In this document: one piece after another, positions 1-11,408 of the stretch
Numbering within the stretch: the stretch's first letter is position 1
Layout: every line of letters begins with the position of its first letter
Assembly (NCBI RefSeq): GCF_030269925.1
Contig: NC_085121.1
Coordinates: forward strand, 637,501-701,500
Direction: 5' to 3'
Source: Bombyx mori
Lineage: Eukaryota > Arthropoda > Insecta > Lepidoptera > Bombycidae
DNA length: 64,000 nt
The notes under the pieces: model-generated
What the model was told of the DNA's origin: nothing
Database searches by the model: none
What the model saw: only the letters and a program-made list of their open reading frames with translations
Made by a program: the position numbers and the translations under genes

Positions 1-475
1 TTACGAAAATTGCGCGGACGGAGGAGTGTGAAATTTTCCACACTTACAGAGAATATAGAGAAGAAGTGCACAATGCTAATATTTTTTCAAAATAATGCAT
101 AAAAGATATAGTAAATCTATAAAGAAAACATTACACACACTACATACCGTGTATTTGACGCACACACGCATGCATACTATTTATTGTCAAACTTTTGTTC
201 TTGACGTCTGTTGTCAAATTGAGAATAGATTAAATATTGTTTGTCTTTGTTAATATTTTTTATAGTGTAGTCTTGGCGAAATTTGTGATTATAGAAGTAT
301 AAAATACAATCATAATAGTGTACAAACTTACAATTTCAATTAATTATAGTTGAATTTCGACTACTGCGGGACCTCTAGTTGGAATAAAACCCGTAATTAC
401 ATAACAATTTTGGTTAATAGCTTGTGTACGTCTGGATAGGTACCAACTCGTATTAATTTCAGTCGCGAAGCCAAC
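1..475 (+). repeat. Interspersed repeat family A, copy 1 (cut by window edge)
   Basis: This stretch is clearly related to 36450-36960 and more weakly to 17350-17640. Shared landmarks in order are ttacgaaaattgcgcggacg, a run of cacacacgcatgcata, tgtcaaattgagaatagatt and a segment around gaatttcgactact. The 36450 copy starts TCTATATATTAATACGTG after an A, as Helitron-like elements in this window do, so a non-autonomous Helitron is possible. No CTAG-type 3' end is conserved between copies, so the class is left open. Short minus-strand open frames inside it have no recognisable homology. Confidence 0.6.
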
Positions 476-487
476 ACGCATTTTTTC

Positions 488-598
488 GGCAGGCAGCGGT
501 TTGGCTCTGCCCCTGGCGTTGCTGAAGTCCATGGGCAACGGTAACCACTTACCATCAGGTGGACCGTATGCTCGTCTGTCCAGAAGGGCAACAAAAAA
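488..598 (+). mobile_element. Jockey-type LINE 3' tail
   Basis: This is the terminal ~110 bp of the LINE seen with coding sequence at 60734-60995. Key words are ggcagcggtttggctctgcc, ccatgggcaacggtaaccac and gggcaacaaaaaact, the last being the A-rich end. The copy is severely 5'-truncated. Confidence 0.75.
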
Positions 599-730
599 CT
601 GTTACTGAATAAATATAATATTGAAATTTTGACTTCGTGTATGGGCTTGTGACCCTGACGTGTTTCGGGCATCCATAACACAGGAGAAAATCCGAGCTTG
701 TGGAACGTTTACTTTTTGAATTCATGCGTA

Positions 731-912
731 TTTTCTTCCTTACCTATTCGCTGGTAGCCTGAAGGGTTCTCCCAGCCGGGTAGTTGAGCTCACGGGCTCA
801 ATCTGAGAGAAACCGCTAACACTAGCCCTAACAAGAGCAGTACTTCGCAGAATATACCACCGGATGGGATCGCGACCCACTGAGAAGATCCGCCGAGAAA
901 CTCAGTGGGCAG
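731..912 (-). mobile_element. LINE 3' end, family B (possibly BMC1/L1Bm)
   Basis: Antisense copy of a LINE 3' UTR repeated many times in the window. Diagnostic words on the plus strand are gagctcacgggctcaa, gcaagagcagtgcttcgcag (here with changes) and actgagaagatccgccgaga. Better copies (50072, 51625) begin with poly-T, so the A tail lies to the left and the element is on the minus strand. The BMC1 name is from memory and unverified. Confidence 0.65.
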
Positions 913-923
913 TAGTTCATGCT

Positions 924-1173
924 GTTTTTATTTTTTATTGCTTAGGTAGGTGGACGAGCTTACAGCCCACCTGGTGTTAAGTGTTTACTGGAGCCCATTG
1001 ACATCAATAACGTAAATACGCCACCCACCTTGAGATATAAGTTCTAAGGTCTCCAGTATAGTTACAACGGCTACCCCACCCTTCAAACCGAAACGTATTA
1101 CTGCTTCACGGCAGAAATAGGCAGGGTGGTGGTACCTACCCGCGCGGACTCACAAGTGGTCCTACCAACAGTA
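924..1173 (-). mobile_element. Bm1 SINE, 5'-truncated
   Basis: Starts with poly-T, then attgcttaggtaggtggacg, and runs to cctaccaacagta. Only the 3' ~250 bp of the element is present; the tRNA-like head is missing. It lies 11 bp from the LINE family B fragment on its left, in the same orientation. Confidence 0.85.
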
Positions 1174-2121
1174 GAATGTGATATCTATCAGTGTGATATC
1201 TATAGACCACACGAAGTATTGGGAGCTGCGTCCGTTTGTATAGCAACGGGTCTTTGAGTGGCAGCGGTCTGTTGATTACGAATGCGGAAAACAAGTTACT
1301 AATGTCTTTATTACTAAGTCGCTAATTGTTCGGTGCATTCCTGACTGGTAGCGGTGGCACTGGTCCATCGCGCGGACCGTGAGCGAACGTCCAAACACCG
1401 GGTTCAACGACCGCCCGATCTCCCGATATGATACCAACCCTCGCGACCTTTGATAACACGGCCGCCGATAACGCGCATCTTAGATCGCAAGGAGGATGTC
1501 AATAATATTGTGTAATACGAAGAATTCCGTCTCTCTCGCACGTATAACGATCGAATGCGACAGAACGGGACGATGCGATTAATAGTTTCATAATCTAGTT
1601 CAATGACAAATGTGTTAGCTTCGAAATATTTGTTTGTGATAGATAAATGTACTATTTGTGTATTGTGGCGGGTAGCGTTGCGGTGTTCAGGTCTGATGCC
1701 GCAGGGTCATCCCTTTGAGGTTATTTTCGTTATTAGGGTTGAGGAAGTAGATAATCATATCTGCTGTTAAGTTATTTTATGTACTTAACGACTTAAAGTA
1801 CAGGGAATAAATAGGATTTCTTTTTGTTTCTCTTGTGCGTTATCTGTGGGCGCCGATAACCACTTAACACAACGTGCGCTGTGAGATCGTTCACTCTGTG
1901 TCTATAAGTGTAAATAATACTTATTTGGGACTAGAACTTGTAGACGAATATTTTCTATTAACTAATGTATGTAATTAATATTACACTACTAAATTAAAAT
2001 TACCGCTAAACCTTCATTATTATCCGCACAACAATAATGCACGAAGGATGATAATTATTGAATGAATAACTCATACAAGTATACTTATATGAGTCTTCAC
2101 TGTAGGGATACATAGGACCCT
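1174..2121. other. No gene seen; GC-richer single-copy block
   Basis: Roughly 1230-1500 is noticeably richer in G+C and CpG than its surroundings. No repeat seen elsewhere in the window matches it, and no long open frame is present. An imperfect ecdysone-response-like half-site pair (gggttcaacgaccg, about 1402) is within chance expectation. It could be a regulatory block or an eroded repeat. Confidence 0.3.
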
Positions 2122-2355
2122 ATGACAAAAGTTATGAAAATAAAGTCCAAGAGTTTCAGTAGAACAAGCCCTGAGCGAGTTCGTCAACGGATGATATACA
2201 ATGATACCTATACATTTATGAGTGCGCCCGAAAATTGCATAATGCGCACAGCCCTATATTATTTTAAGCGGGAACATGACAACCCTAAGCATAGAACAGC
2301 TAACTTGCTATTAGGTATAGCTGAAATCATAAGATACTTTAACAAGGATTTGTAG
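2122..2355 (+). CDS. Small open frame of 77 codons, uncertain
   Basis: An ATG-started frame of 77 codons lies in single-copy sequence outside all repeats identified here. The product would be basic and Lys/Arg-rich, without an evident signal peptide, membrane segment or known motif. I do not recognise it. No splice site, core promoter or poly-A signal close by makes a gene model convincing. In AT-rich insect DNA an open frame of this size is expected by chance, so this is only the best candidate of the first 3 kb. Confidence 0.12.
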   Translation: MTKVMKIKSKSFSRTSPERVRQRMIYNDTYTFMSAPENCIMRTALYYFKREHDNPKHRTANLLLGIAEIIRYFNKDL

Positions 2356-3603
2356 TTTACAAATGTTCTAGAACACCACGGACTTAATTATTATTTAAGA
2401 TTGCTCTTGGTAATGATCGAGTCACATACGCGATTATTTTTGAAATGGCTCATTTATTTATTTCAATCATGCGCCACATTTAGTGAGGTAATGTCATCAC
2501 AATATCTACGCAAAGTTTTAAATAAAAAAAACCTAAATAAGTTAAATCGGATGCATAGTCAAACGATCATACTAGTATTTATTATATATAATATGTGAAA
2601 TGTATAAAAAGATGCATATTTCGACATCATGTTGCTGTAAATACCGCTGAACACTGAATACATGAAATAAACCCGTCCGTTGGAAGACCCTTATGATACA
2701 GTAGGGAGACATACTCCGGAGCCCGGACTCTCAGAAATGGACGTGAGTACGTAAATCTCACTCACTCATTCACAAAGAATGATAATGAACCAAATGAACT
2801 AGAATAAGGGACGCACATAGATAGATAGTTTTTAAACAACTCGCTTAAATGGTCTTATATCAAAAACCATCTGAGAATAGCATACTTAATGACATGGTTA
2901 ACAGCTGTGTCCAAGACAAGGTTGCAACCAATTTTAAAATATTATTTTCTAAGATTACACAAGTACAACTTACGTTAAATATATTAGCAGTGTCCTAACA
3001 GTGATAATGGCATGGCAGATACAGCCTCGGGCAACCTAATCACATAGTATGAAGGAACACAAAATAAAAATAGAAAAAAATGGCGGCAAGAGAAGTAACC
3101 TAAAAAAAGGAAATTGAATGTTTATGTGTGTTTCCTGTGGCGCGAATTACAGGCGTTGAATAAGGACAGGCATATATATTGTCTGTTGTAAGAGCAAGAC
3201 GGACGCTAAGATGCGAAACAGGTCTGCACTAGGTTAGATTAGCAAGAGAAGCTAATGTTGTCAGAAATTAAAAGCATTTGAATGGCAATAAAAATACGTC
3301 AATTTCTAAATATCACTTTAGTTCATTAGTTTCTTTATCCTGAATTTTTGTAAGTGGTTGTGATTATAGCGTTTCTTGTTTGATTTAATTTATAATAATT
3401 AATAAAAACGTAAAATGATAATTCGTCAAGTTTTTTTTTTATTTGAATTAATTTCACATTGCTCGAACAATAAACATATTATGAAAAAAAGAAAAAAAAA
3501 TCACGCATACAAAAAAGTCTTTAATGTATTTAGTGCATTGAATCTACTGTAGCAAATTGAAAAGTGCTTTGTGCTAACTACACTATTATTACACAGGCAG
3601 TCA
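2356..3603. other. AT-rich intergenic or intronic DNA
   Basis: No recognisable gene or repeat was seen. The stretch holds poly-A/T runs and short open frames with no protein similarity that I can identify. Confidence 0.4.
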
Positions 3604-4029
3604 GCTCCGGCTCCGCTCGGGTCTATAACAAAAATTTCAACGATATTTGACGTTGTTTTATTTTTTTAAATAAAAGAACACTTATTGCGGCATAACTATA
3701 ATAGTTAGACATATATTATGCTGTCGCGACACTTTTTGTTAATAATAATGTGTTCTATAAAGTCGTAGTACATTATTTTATTCTATCATCAATAGTTTGC
3801 GCAGGGCACGCGATGTAAAGGTTATTTTAGGTAATTTTTTACATCTTGGGTAACATTATTGGAGTTTTGGTAAGGATCCCTAATTTTTTTCAAAAAAGAT
3901 TACAGCCTATGTCACTCGGGCATAGTGTAGCTTCCAAACAGTGAAATAATTTTTCAAATCGGTTCCGTAGTTTCGGAGCCTATTCAATACAAACAAACAA
4001 ATATTTCCTCTTTATAATATTAGTATAGA
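3604..4029 (-). mobile_element. Helitron-like element, family H-a
   Basis: Antisense copy of the family seen in full at 27279-27708. The right boundary reads ...attagtatagat, giving on the minus strand A|TCTATACTAATATT, a 5'-TC start after an A. The left end has the GC-rich block gctccggctccgctcggg, but the terminal CTAG has decayed. Internal words such as acctaaaatattctttacat (minus strand) are shared with the other copies. There is no coding capacity, so the copy is non-autonomous. Confidence 0.7.
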
Positions 4030-4314
4030 TGAAGTTTCTGAATTTTATCACAAAATTAGTTATTTTGTTCACAACAAATAACAATACGTACATTTATTGA
4101 CGTAACTAATGACGTTTTTTCCTGTTGCCTCATTATTGGATAAAAAAATTTGTCCAACATATACATGTACGTCGCATTAAAACACATAGTTGACATGTTT
4201 TAATTTCACACGGTTTTGATGGTACTCGGAACATTCAATTCAATTCAGTAAAAATAAAAAATACTGGGATCCAAAAGCTATTATTACCCTCGTCAATAGC
4301 AAAAGACGTATTTA

Positions 4315-4563
4315 CTAGTGGTAGGACCTCTTGTGAGTCCGCGCGGGTAGGTACCACCGCCCCGCCTATGGGTAGGTATTACGGCACTGCCTATTTTTAT
4401 CGTGAAGCAGTAATGCGTTTCGGTTTGAAGGGTGGGGCAGCCGTTGTAACTATACTGAGACCTTAGAACTTATATCTCAAGGTGGGTGGCGCGTTTACGT
4501 TATAGACGTCTATGGGCTCCAGTAACCACTTAACACCAGGTAGCTTGTGCAATAATAAATAAT
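4315..4563 (+). mobile_element. Bm1 SINE, truncated, with internal duplication
   Basis: Begins ctagtggtaggacctcttg and runs toward the tail, but the last ~25 bp before the A tract are altered (gcttgtgcaataataaataa). Compared with other copies there is a local duplication of about 24 bp: gggtaggta appears twice around 4346-4378, each followed by a gcctat block. Confidence 0.8.
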
Positions 4564-5009
4564 GTGCAAGAAAAAATAAAATCCAAAATGTATTAATACC
4601 GTCGTCAATAGCAAAGGACCTATTCACATATGTACATACATTTTCTTCGTTTGATCTCAATATAAAACTGTATTGATATTATAAAACGCAAATTTCCCTT
4701 CAATACATGCACATGCAGTCGATGCTCGCGTCCAAGGCTACACACACACACACAGACGGACACACACACATCATTTACGTAATAACCAGTACTTGTTATC
4801 ATGTACGTAGGTTAAGGACTGTTTGACTTCATTTATAGATTGCAAATTTTTATTTTACTGGTTCTGTATATTCATATATCAGATGCATTCATGCATCAGA
4901 TTTGTCTTAGGAATTATTATAAAAATCAACAAATACTGATCATAGTTTGAATTGCACTATTCTTTATGATAATTTATTATTATGATTTTTTCCATATTAT
5001 TATGATGAT
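4564..5009. other. Short inter-repeat gap with CA-rich microsatellite
   Basis: Contains an interrupted (CA)n tract at about 4739-4769, broken by gacgga. Otherwise AT-rich with nothing recognisable. Confidence 0.5.
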
Positions 5010-5125
5010 AGTTCTAAGGTCTCAGTATAGTTACAACGGCTGCCCCGCCCTTCAAGCCGAAACGCATTACTGCTTCACGACAAAAATAGGCAGTGCCGTA
5101 ATACCTACCCATGCGGACTCACAAG
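5010..5125 (-). mobile_element. Bm1 SINE internal fragment
   Basis: A 116-bp antisense piece from gttctaaggtctcagtatag to gcggactcacaag. Both the A tail and the tRNA-like head are missing, so it is a remnant rather than a simple 5'-truncated insertion. Confidence 0.8.
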
Positions 5126-5443
5126 CTTTATCGAGTTACGATAAAATTGCTTTTAGTCCTGAGTCTACATATTATTATATGTATTTACAAATTATACTTT
5201 TGAATAAATAATTCTGAACACGACATTTCAAGTATAGTAGATCGGATCTGCCTCCCTTTTGCAGAGTAATATGCAACTGGAGAGTTATACACAGTCTCAA
5301 GTTAAGTAACACGAATGAACTATAGATATCGACGAGTAGTTAATAGCGCAAGTAATTACTGTATCTACACGCTTCTTATTTCAATGCGCTTATTGAAAAG
5401 TTGTTTTGTGAGCGTAAATAAAACATTATAAATATATTAATCA

Positions 5444-5882
5444 TTTTTTTATTGCTTAGATGGGTGGACGAGCTCACAGCCTAACTGGTTGTTAAGGGGT
5501 TACTGGTGCCCATAGACATCTACAACATAAATGCCGCCACCCACCTTGAGATATAAGTTCTAAGGTCTCAGTATAGTTACAACGGCTGTCTCACCCTTCA
5601 AACCGAAGCCCATTACTGTTTCACGGCAGAAATAGGCAGGGCGGTGGTACCCACCCGCGCGGACTCACAAGATGTCCTGCCACCAGTAATTACGCAAATT
5701 ATAATTTTGCGGATTTGATTTTTATTACACGATGTTATTCCTTCACCGTGGAAGTCAATCGCGAACATTTGTTAGGTACGCATTCAATTAGAAAAATTAG
5801 TACCCGTCTGCGGGATTCGAACACAGTTGCATCGTTTGATACGAATGCACCGGACGTCTTATCCTTTAGGCCAAGACGACTT
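5444..5882 (-). mobile_element. Bm1 SINE, near full length
   Basis: Antisense copy of about 440 bp: poly-T, the 3' body, the central part (cacgatgttattccttcacc) and the tRNA-like head. In the head the B-box region reads gggattcgaacac and the A-box region tttaggccaagac on the plus strand. It has the same extent as the sense copy at 6226-6654. No clear target-site duplication is visible. Confidence 0.88.
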
Positions 5883-6225
5883 CAAATATAAAAGGAGATT
5901 CTCAATTACATTCATTTCAGTTTTATTAACACAGTTCCTAATCAAGAGAATTATGTATAGATAGATAAATATGTATAGATTAATATGAACTTAGTTCTTA
6001 TCCGATGGTAAATAGACGATGGTAAGTTTTAACCGAACGATAGATAAGAGATAAACAATCAATAGTATTGCATACAATGTTGAGTGGTATCTACAAACAG
6101 AAACGAGTGCCTGATATTAGATGTCGACACCCTGTTAAGGTCTTTGTGAGGAAAATTTACTTATTACAAAATACCTCATTCGATCGTGTATCGATCCAAT
6201 CATTGGCATGAGACTTACATTTTGT

Positions 6226-6654
6226 AGTCGTCGTGGCCTAACGGATAAGACGTCCGGTGCATTCGTGTTGAGCGATGCACCAGTGTTCGAATCTCAGGCG
6301 GCTACCAATTTTTCTAATGAAATACGTACTCAACAAACGTTCACGATTGACTTCCACGGTGAAGGAATAATATCGTGTAATAAAAATAAAACCCGTAAAA
6401 TTATATTTTGCGTAATTACGGGTGGTTCCTACTTGTGAGTCCGCGCGGGTGGGTACCACCACCCCACCTATTTCTGTCGTGAAGCAGTAATGCGTTTCGG
6501 TTTGAAGGGTGGGGCAGCCGTTGTAACTATACTTGAGACCTTAGATATTTCAAGGTGGGTGGCGCATTTACGTTGTGGATGTCTATGGGCTCCAGTAATC
6601 ACTTAACACCAGGTGGGCTGTGAGCTCGTCCACTCACATAAGCAATAAAAAAAA
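6226..6654 (+). mobile_element. Bm1 SINE, full-length reference copy in this window
   Basis: A complete sense copy of about 430 bp. The head resembles a tRNA: an A box tggcctaacgg at 6234-6244 and a B box gttcgaatc at 6285-6293 would form an internal RNA polymerase III promoter. A central unique part (cttccacggtgaaggaataa) is followed by the 3' body present in most copies and an A-rich end (agcaataaaaaaaa). Length, tRNA-like head and A tail fit a tRNA-derived SINE; I recognise it as Bm1 of Bombyx. Open frames on either strand here are non-coding by-products. The last ~75 bp resemble the Jockey-type LINE tail, which suggests that LINE mobilises it. Confidence 0.9.
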
Positions 6655-7676
6655 GGTAAAAAAAATAAAAAGTAAACCTTAATATTAAATTATCCGGACC
6701 CCCATACTATAGCTACCACCAGTAAAGCTTTGGAATTTCCCCTAAAAATAGATAGATCCACCTGTGAATGATCGTACAAAACAAACATTACTTGGTCATA
6801 GCTACAAAAACATGCCGTGCCGACGTCTAAGCGAACGGGAATTTTCACTCGCTAGAAAAATACACGGAGAGTGAAAACAAAATATTAATATGAGTGTAGG
6901 TACCGAACACAAAGAAATAATATTTATTTTTAGTAATAGAGATTTCGCGAGTCGTGGTGAGTAAAGAAGGTTTTTAACGGTATTAAATATAGCCATTGTG
7001 TTAATCATATAATAATATCAGTGGAGCAGCTCTAGAGCACATTGAAATAAATAAAAATTGCTTTAAAGCAACCGAGAATTGACATTGTAAAAGCTTTTTT
7101 AATCGTACTGGATAAAGATGCTTTTGGTTGCATATTTTACTTTAATTTCGTTATTAGATGATGCCTATTGCACTTGTTACTGAAGTGATAAACTTGTATA
7201 TCTTCATAGAGTGTCGAAAACGATTAAAAATCCTTTTACGGCTTTTTAGGTTATCAGTTGAGCTACATGATTTTTTTAAAGATTAAACAAAAAAAAAACT
7301 CTTTGAGCATTTGTTTCGCTTTTTTCGAATTAAGTATGGTTTACTTGTGGCTTGCAATTATTATAGTTAATAAATAAATTAAGCGCTTTCGCTGCGGACG
7401 GTACCTGTGGTTTTTTCTCGGTCGCATCAACCGACGATCGACAGAAAACGAAAGTGGAAATCCGTTGCAATTATTACATTGTTCTCTCGAGAAACACGTT
7501 ACCGTACAAACAACAGGGAAACTATGTGTATGTTCAGGTATTTATCGACGTTCGGAATGAGACCAGAATATTGTGTAAAATATAATTGGGCTTATGACGT
7601 TTTTTGTTGGCATTTCAGGGAAGGTTTCTATAGTATGGTGCGAACGATGGCGGACGAATAAAAACGAATGGGTGTA
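6655..7676. other. AT-rich stretch without recognisable genes
   Basis: Holds an 84-codon frame at 7407-7661 (+), whose first codon is TTG, and a 68-codon frame at 6802-7008 (-). Neither resembles a protein that I know. The sequence just after 7395 is GC-richer than its flanks. No repeat family of this window matches it. Confidence 0.35.
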
Positions 7677-7910
7677 TTTTTTTTTTTATTGCTTAGATGG
7701 GTGGACGAGCTCACAGCCCACCTGGTGTTATGTGGTTACCGGAACCCAAAGACATCTAGAACGTAAATGCCCCCACCCTTATTGAGATATCAGTTCTAAG
7801 GTCTCAGTACAACGGCTGCTTCAAACCGAAGCGCATTACTGCTTCACGGCAGAAATAGGCAGGGTGGTGATACCTACCCGCGCGAACTCACAAGAGGTCC
7901 TACCATCAGT
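7677..7910 (-). mobile_element. Bm1 SINE, 5'-truncated
   Basis: Poly-T of about 11, then attgcttagatgggtggacg, ending at cctaccatcag. Small deletions in the middle remove part of the gctgccccaccct block, so it is an older copy. Confidence 0.85.
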
Positions 7911-9890
7911 TTTTCGTTTAATTTTACGAGTTATGTAGTTAGATAGACAGAAGTTTTTAAAATATTTTTCCTCCAAGTTAGTTAGTTAATATTTAACTAA
8001 TTGGCAGCGCGTAGAGTCAGTCACCACTAAACAAATTCATCAATAAAATTAGTGACAGATTCTAGAACATTCTGTGAGGATTTTGAAAGTTGGTTATAAA
8101 TCAAAATTTATATATCTTTCAAAGTCTTTTACAGCAACACAACCGTGCTATCAAAGTATATCCTGATGCTTTATAAGATAATTATTTCAACTAAAATTTC
8201 GGTATAAGCTAACGGAATTCGTCTTAATTTAATAATATTAGATTTGTTTTTTTGAAGTAACAAGGTTTGTGCCAAGGTCGGGCGTAGTCTAGACTATCCT
8301 TAATTACTATAAAATACATGCCCTTTGTGGATCTAAATGTTTTGTAGCCTAAAATCGAGACCCGGGGATAATAAATATTTTATAGACATTAATTGTTTAT
8401 GAAAAGTTTTTCCCTGACATTATAATATGTGTATTAATTGGGTTCTATTTTGTTTTACTCATTTACGTCATAATTAAGTACAAATGATTAAAGAATATGG
8501 ATACTATGTAATTCGTACATGAAATATTTTTTCTGGAATTGGCTGCTAACACTTATTGCGAATAACCTCTGTGAAGCATTCTTTCGTACCTCGAACTTGT
8601 TCAAGATATCCGCGTATTCTACCACTGAACAACAAGAGCAGTTCAGATGCGCGTTAAAATAAGTCTCAAAATCTAAAAATACAATTTTACAAGCTATATA
8701 GTTCGTAACGAGTTATCGCTAACGTGTGAGTGAGAGAGAAAGGGAAACTAGTTGTTAACTGTTTCAAGTTTACTGGTGCAAGTGCAGTGTGCTACGCGGC
8801 CCGACATACACGAGATAAGGTAACGAGAGACCGATCCCGGGATATCTTGTTTAGTTTTAATAAACAGAAAATATATTATAATTTTTTATCGTTTTTACGT
8901 TGGCCTTTTCACGAGTTATCGCAGGTCAAAGATGTTTAAACTAACTGAGGGAAAATTTTTAATGAAATATGTTCAACTACTAATGTTAGATTTATTGATT
9001 TTATTTTATGAGTTTATGAGTTGTTCGTGAGCTAAGAAAGAAGATAGACAGGGCAGACAGACGAAACAGACCAGCTAGTGCTTGATAGAGAAGTTACTAT
9101 AGATTATGGACATTAGTTATTATAGACATTTGAGTCTTCTATATTAGGTATGTACATACTTCTTGTCTTAAGGTAACTGAGCGGAACTTACGTTGTGTTG
9201 TGTAATTGCTTATTGTATACACAATAAACTATCTCAGTGGTCATCACCATCTCATCATCCGTATAGGGCAATAAATTATTAATGATGAACTTACAACACA
9301 GAACATAATTTTATGATATATGTATTATATAAACAAATGGCGTAAAAACAATATTTTTAGTTGGTTTGTAATTTGATAGCATCGATTTTGTTTTATATAC
9401 CTCATAGAATCGATTTCGTTTCTAGCGCTTAATATAAATTAGTCCGAGAAACACATAATGTTCTCTCGAATATTTGCCCGCTCTACATTCCTGTTGTTAG
9501 GTCCTAAAAAAATATTATCGTGACCTAAAAATATTTTCGTAACAAATTAAAATGTCTGTTAACGATTTATTGTGTCGAGACGGAGTGTTCTGCAAGTGAC
9601 TACGTCTGCGTCATTATCTATAAATGTCAAGTTTCCCTGGCCAGTCGTCCGTGCAGGCAGAATGCACTTTCTTCCTGCACACACACACACACACACACAC
9701 ACATACCGTACGCGCATTTACGAAGACGAAAGTCTGTTAATACTATGGGAAAATACTTTATGAGAAGAAAACTGTTTGAGAGGAAACCACGGATGTGTTT
9801 CTTAGTAATAAATAATATTACTGATATATTTAAAAAAAATGTAATATGTTAATGGGAATTTATAGGTCACACTTGAACTTTTGTTTCGTA
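7911..9890. other. About 2 kb of single-copy AT-rich DNA with (CA)13
   Basis: No gene was recognised. A (CA)n microsatellite occupies 9678-9703. A 69-codon frame at 8730-8939 (+) has no known features. Around 9500-9535 the words gtcctaaaaaaatatt and gacctaaaaatatttt form a short imperfect direct repeat. Confidence 0.4.
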
Positions 9891-10182
9891 CCTAGTTACC
9901 TCGAGGGGTTATACTAGATTGTCCGAGCGAGTAAGTGAGCTCACGGGGCTCAAACCTGACGACGTTGCTAACTAGCCCTAGCAAGAGCAGTGCTTCGCAG
10001 AATTTACCACCAGATCGGAATCGCGATCCACTGAGAAAATCCGACGAGAAACTCCGTGGGCTGTGTCTGAGAGATAATTTGCTCGCCGAGCCCTTCGTCG
10101 CGTCGCAAGCGACGGGTTTGACGAGAACGATGACCGGTGCTTGAGGTACCTAAAAGCACCGTTAGTGGATCGGGAGGATCCG
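9891..10182 (-). mobile_element. LINE family B 3' end
   Basis: A longer antisense copy than 731-912. From left it holds cctcgaggggttatactaga, gctcacggggctcaaacctg, the paired actgagaaaatccgacgaga block, the cgtcgcaagcgacgggttt palindrome-like block, and gtggatcgggaggatccg at the upstream end. Frames of 69-85 codons in this interval are translations of this non-coding LINE 3' region. No poly-T remains at the left, so the 3' terminus has been lost. Confidence 0.7.
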
Positions 10183-11208
10183 AAATAGCGTGTGTTTTTA
10201 TCGAATACGGTGTCCGATATGAAGCCATGACGCATGTTATCATGTCGATAGAACTATATCTCGTCCTTTGGTTCGGAACAATGGCTCGTTTCTATTTTAC
10301 CAGTAAACATCTAAGCGAATTATGTATTTACTAAAATGATTTTAATTTATTTATCATTCATCTTGTGATGCTCATTGAAATAATACGTTTTGTGTGAGCA
10401 TGATGTGCTTTCAGTTATCTGTTTCGGATAGAGAACGCTTTTAAATGATAAGACTTGTTATCGACTTGGAGTATTTACATATAAATAGCGTAGTCGTTAT
10501 TTAAATGTTCTTTATGATGGTTTTTAATTAGCTGGCTCTAGCCGACGGGCTTAAAGTGACCGCTGTCCGTATAATAACAGTTATTAATCTATTTTTATAT
10601 ATATCAGATTATTTTACAGCACATATTCGCAGCAATTACGACTAGGAATAGAAATGCGAGTCGACCGCGGCGAAGAACCTTCCTAATCGCTGACTGATTA
10701 TTTAAATTTAATTTTTATGTTCATAATAATTGAATATGCAAAAAACTGATTATTTTTTAAAGCAGTGTAAAATTAAAAAAAATATTAACTTTTGAGATAT
10801 ATTTTAGAGTTAATTAGCAATTGAAAATTACTGGAATTATTATAAAATGGGTGTAGGTAAGCCTCAAAACTACATGTATATGAAAAAAACGTATTTGACA
10901 AAATATGCGACATGTGCCCTTTTCGAAATTGCATATTCAATTAATTCCATCGTTAATTCATTAGACTAACTAGGACTCACTAAGACTAACATCGTATTTT
11001 CGCTACAAACTGGATGTATTTGGATCTATGAGTGCACACGCGACACAGGCAGATGCACTTGTTGGAAAGTGCGTGCCCTATTTAGAGTGTCCTTGCAGCG
11101 CGTTCCCACGCTGCGAGACGAGCTTTGTTTAGGGATGGGACAGTTATCTTATCGATGGTTACCATTTTCAGTTTTCTCTTTCGATTCTTAAGCACCATTC
11201 ACGTAAAC
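10183..11208. other. AT-rich single-copy DNA
   Basis: No gene recognised. The word tagggatggg near 11130 with nearby atcgat resembles one end of small hAT-like elements common in insects, but no matching end with a target duplication was found. Confidence 0.35.
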
Positions 11209-11408
11209 TAGTGTTGGCTTAGTGATCGGATTTTGATCATAAATTTTGATAATAATCACCGACAATACCGATAATAATCACCGATCACTTCGATCAATAA
11301 TACTACTAGATTCGCGATTAGCGCTTCAAAAACGGCCCGAAAAATAAGACCACAAATAAATTTGTGGTCTTATTTCAAATTAGTATGGTCCAATCATAGC
11401 CAACACTA
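11209..11408. mobile_element. Candidate 200-bp MITE-like element with terminal inverted repeats
   Basis: tagtgttggct at 11209-11219 is the exact reverse complement of agccaacacta at 11398-11408, giving 11-bp terminal inverted repeats 200 bp apart. Inside are a near-direct repeat (gataataatcaccga twice) and a perfect 16-bp-arm palindrome at 11342-11375 with an AA centre. No target-site duplication is evident in the flanks, so the transposon interpretation is an inference. Confidence 0.4.

Noticed and set aside
1402..1415. Ecdysone response element
   Set aside because: gggttcaacgaccg has a mismatch in the second half-site and no other supporting signal; expected by chance in 64 kb.
9935..10243. 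Overlapping frames of 69-85 codons on both strands
   Set aside because: All fall in the LINE family B 3' region, a non-coding UTR repeated at many sites in the window.
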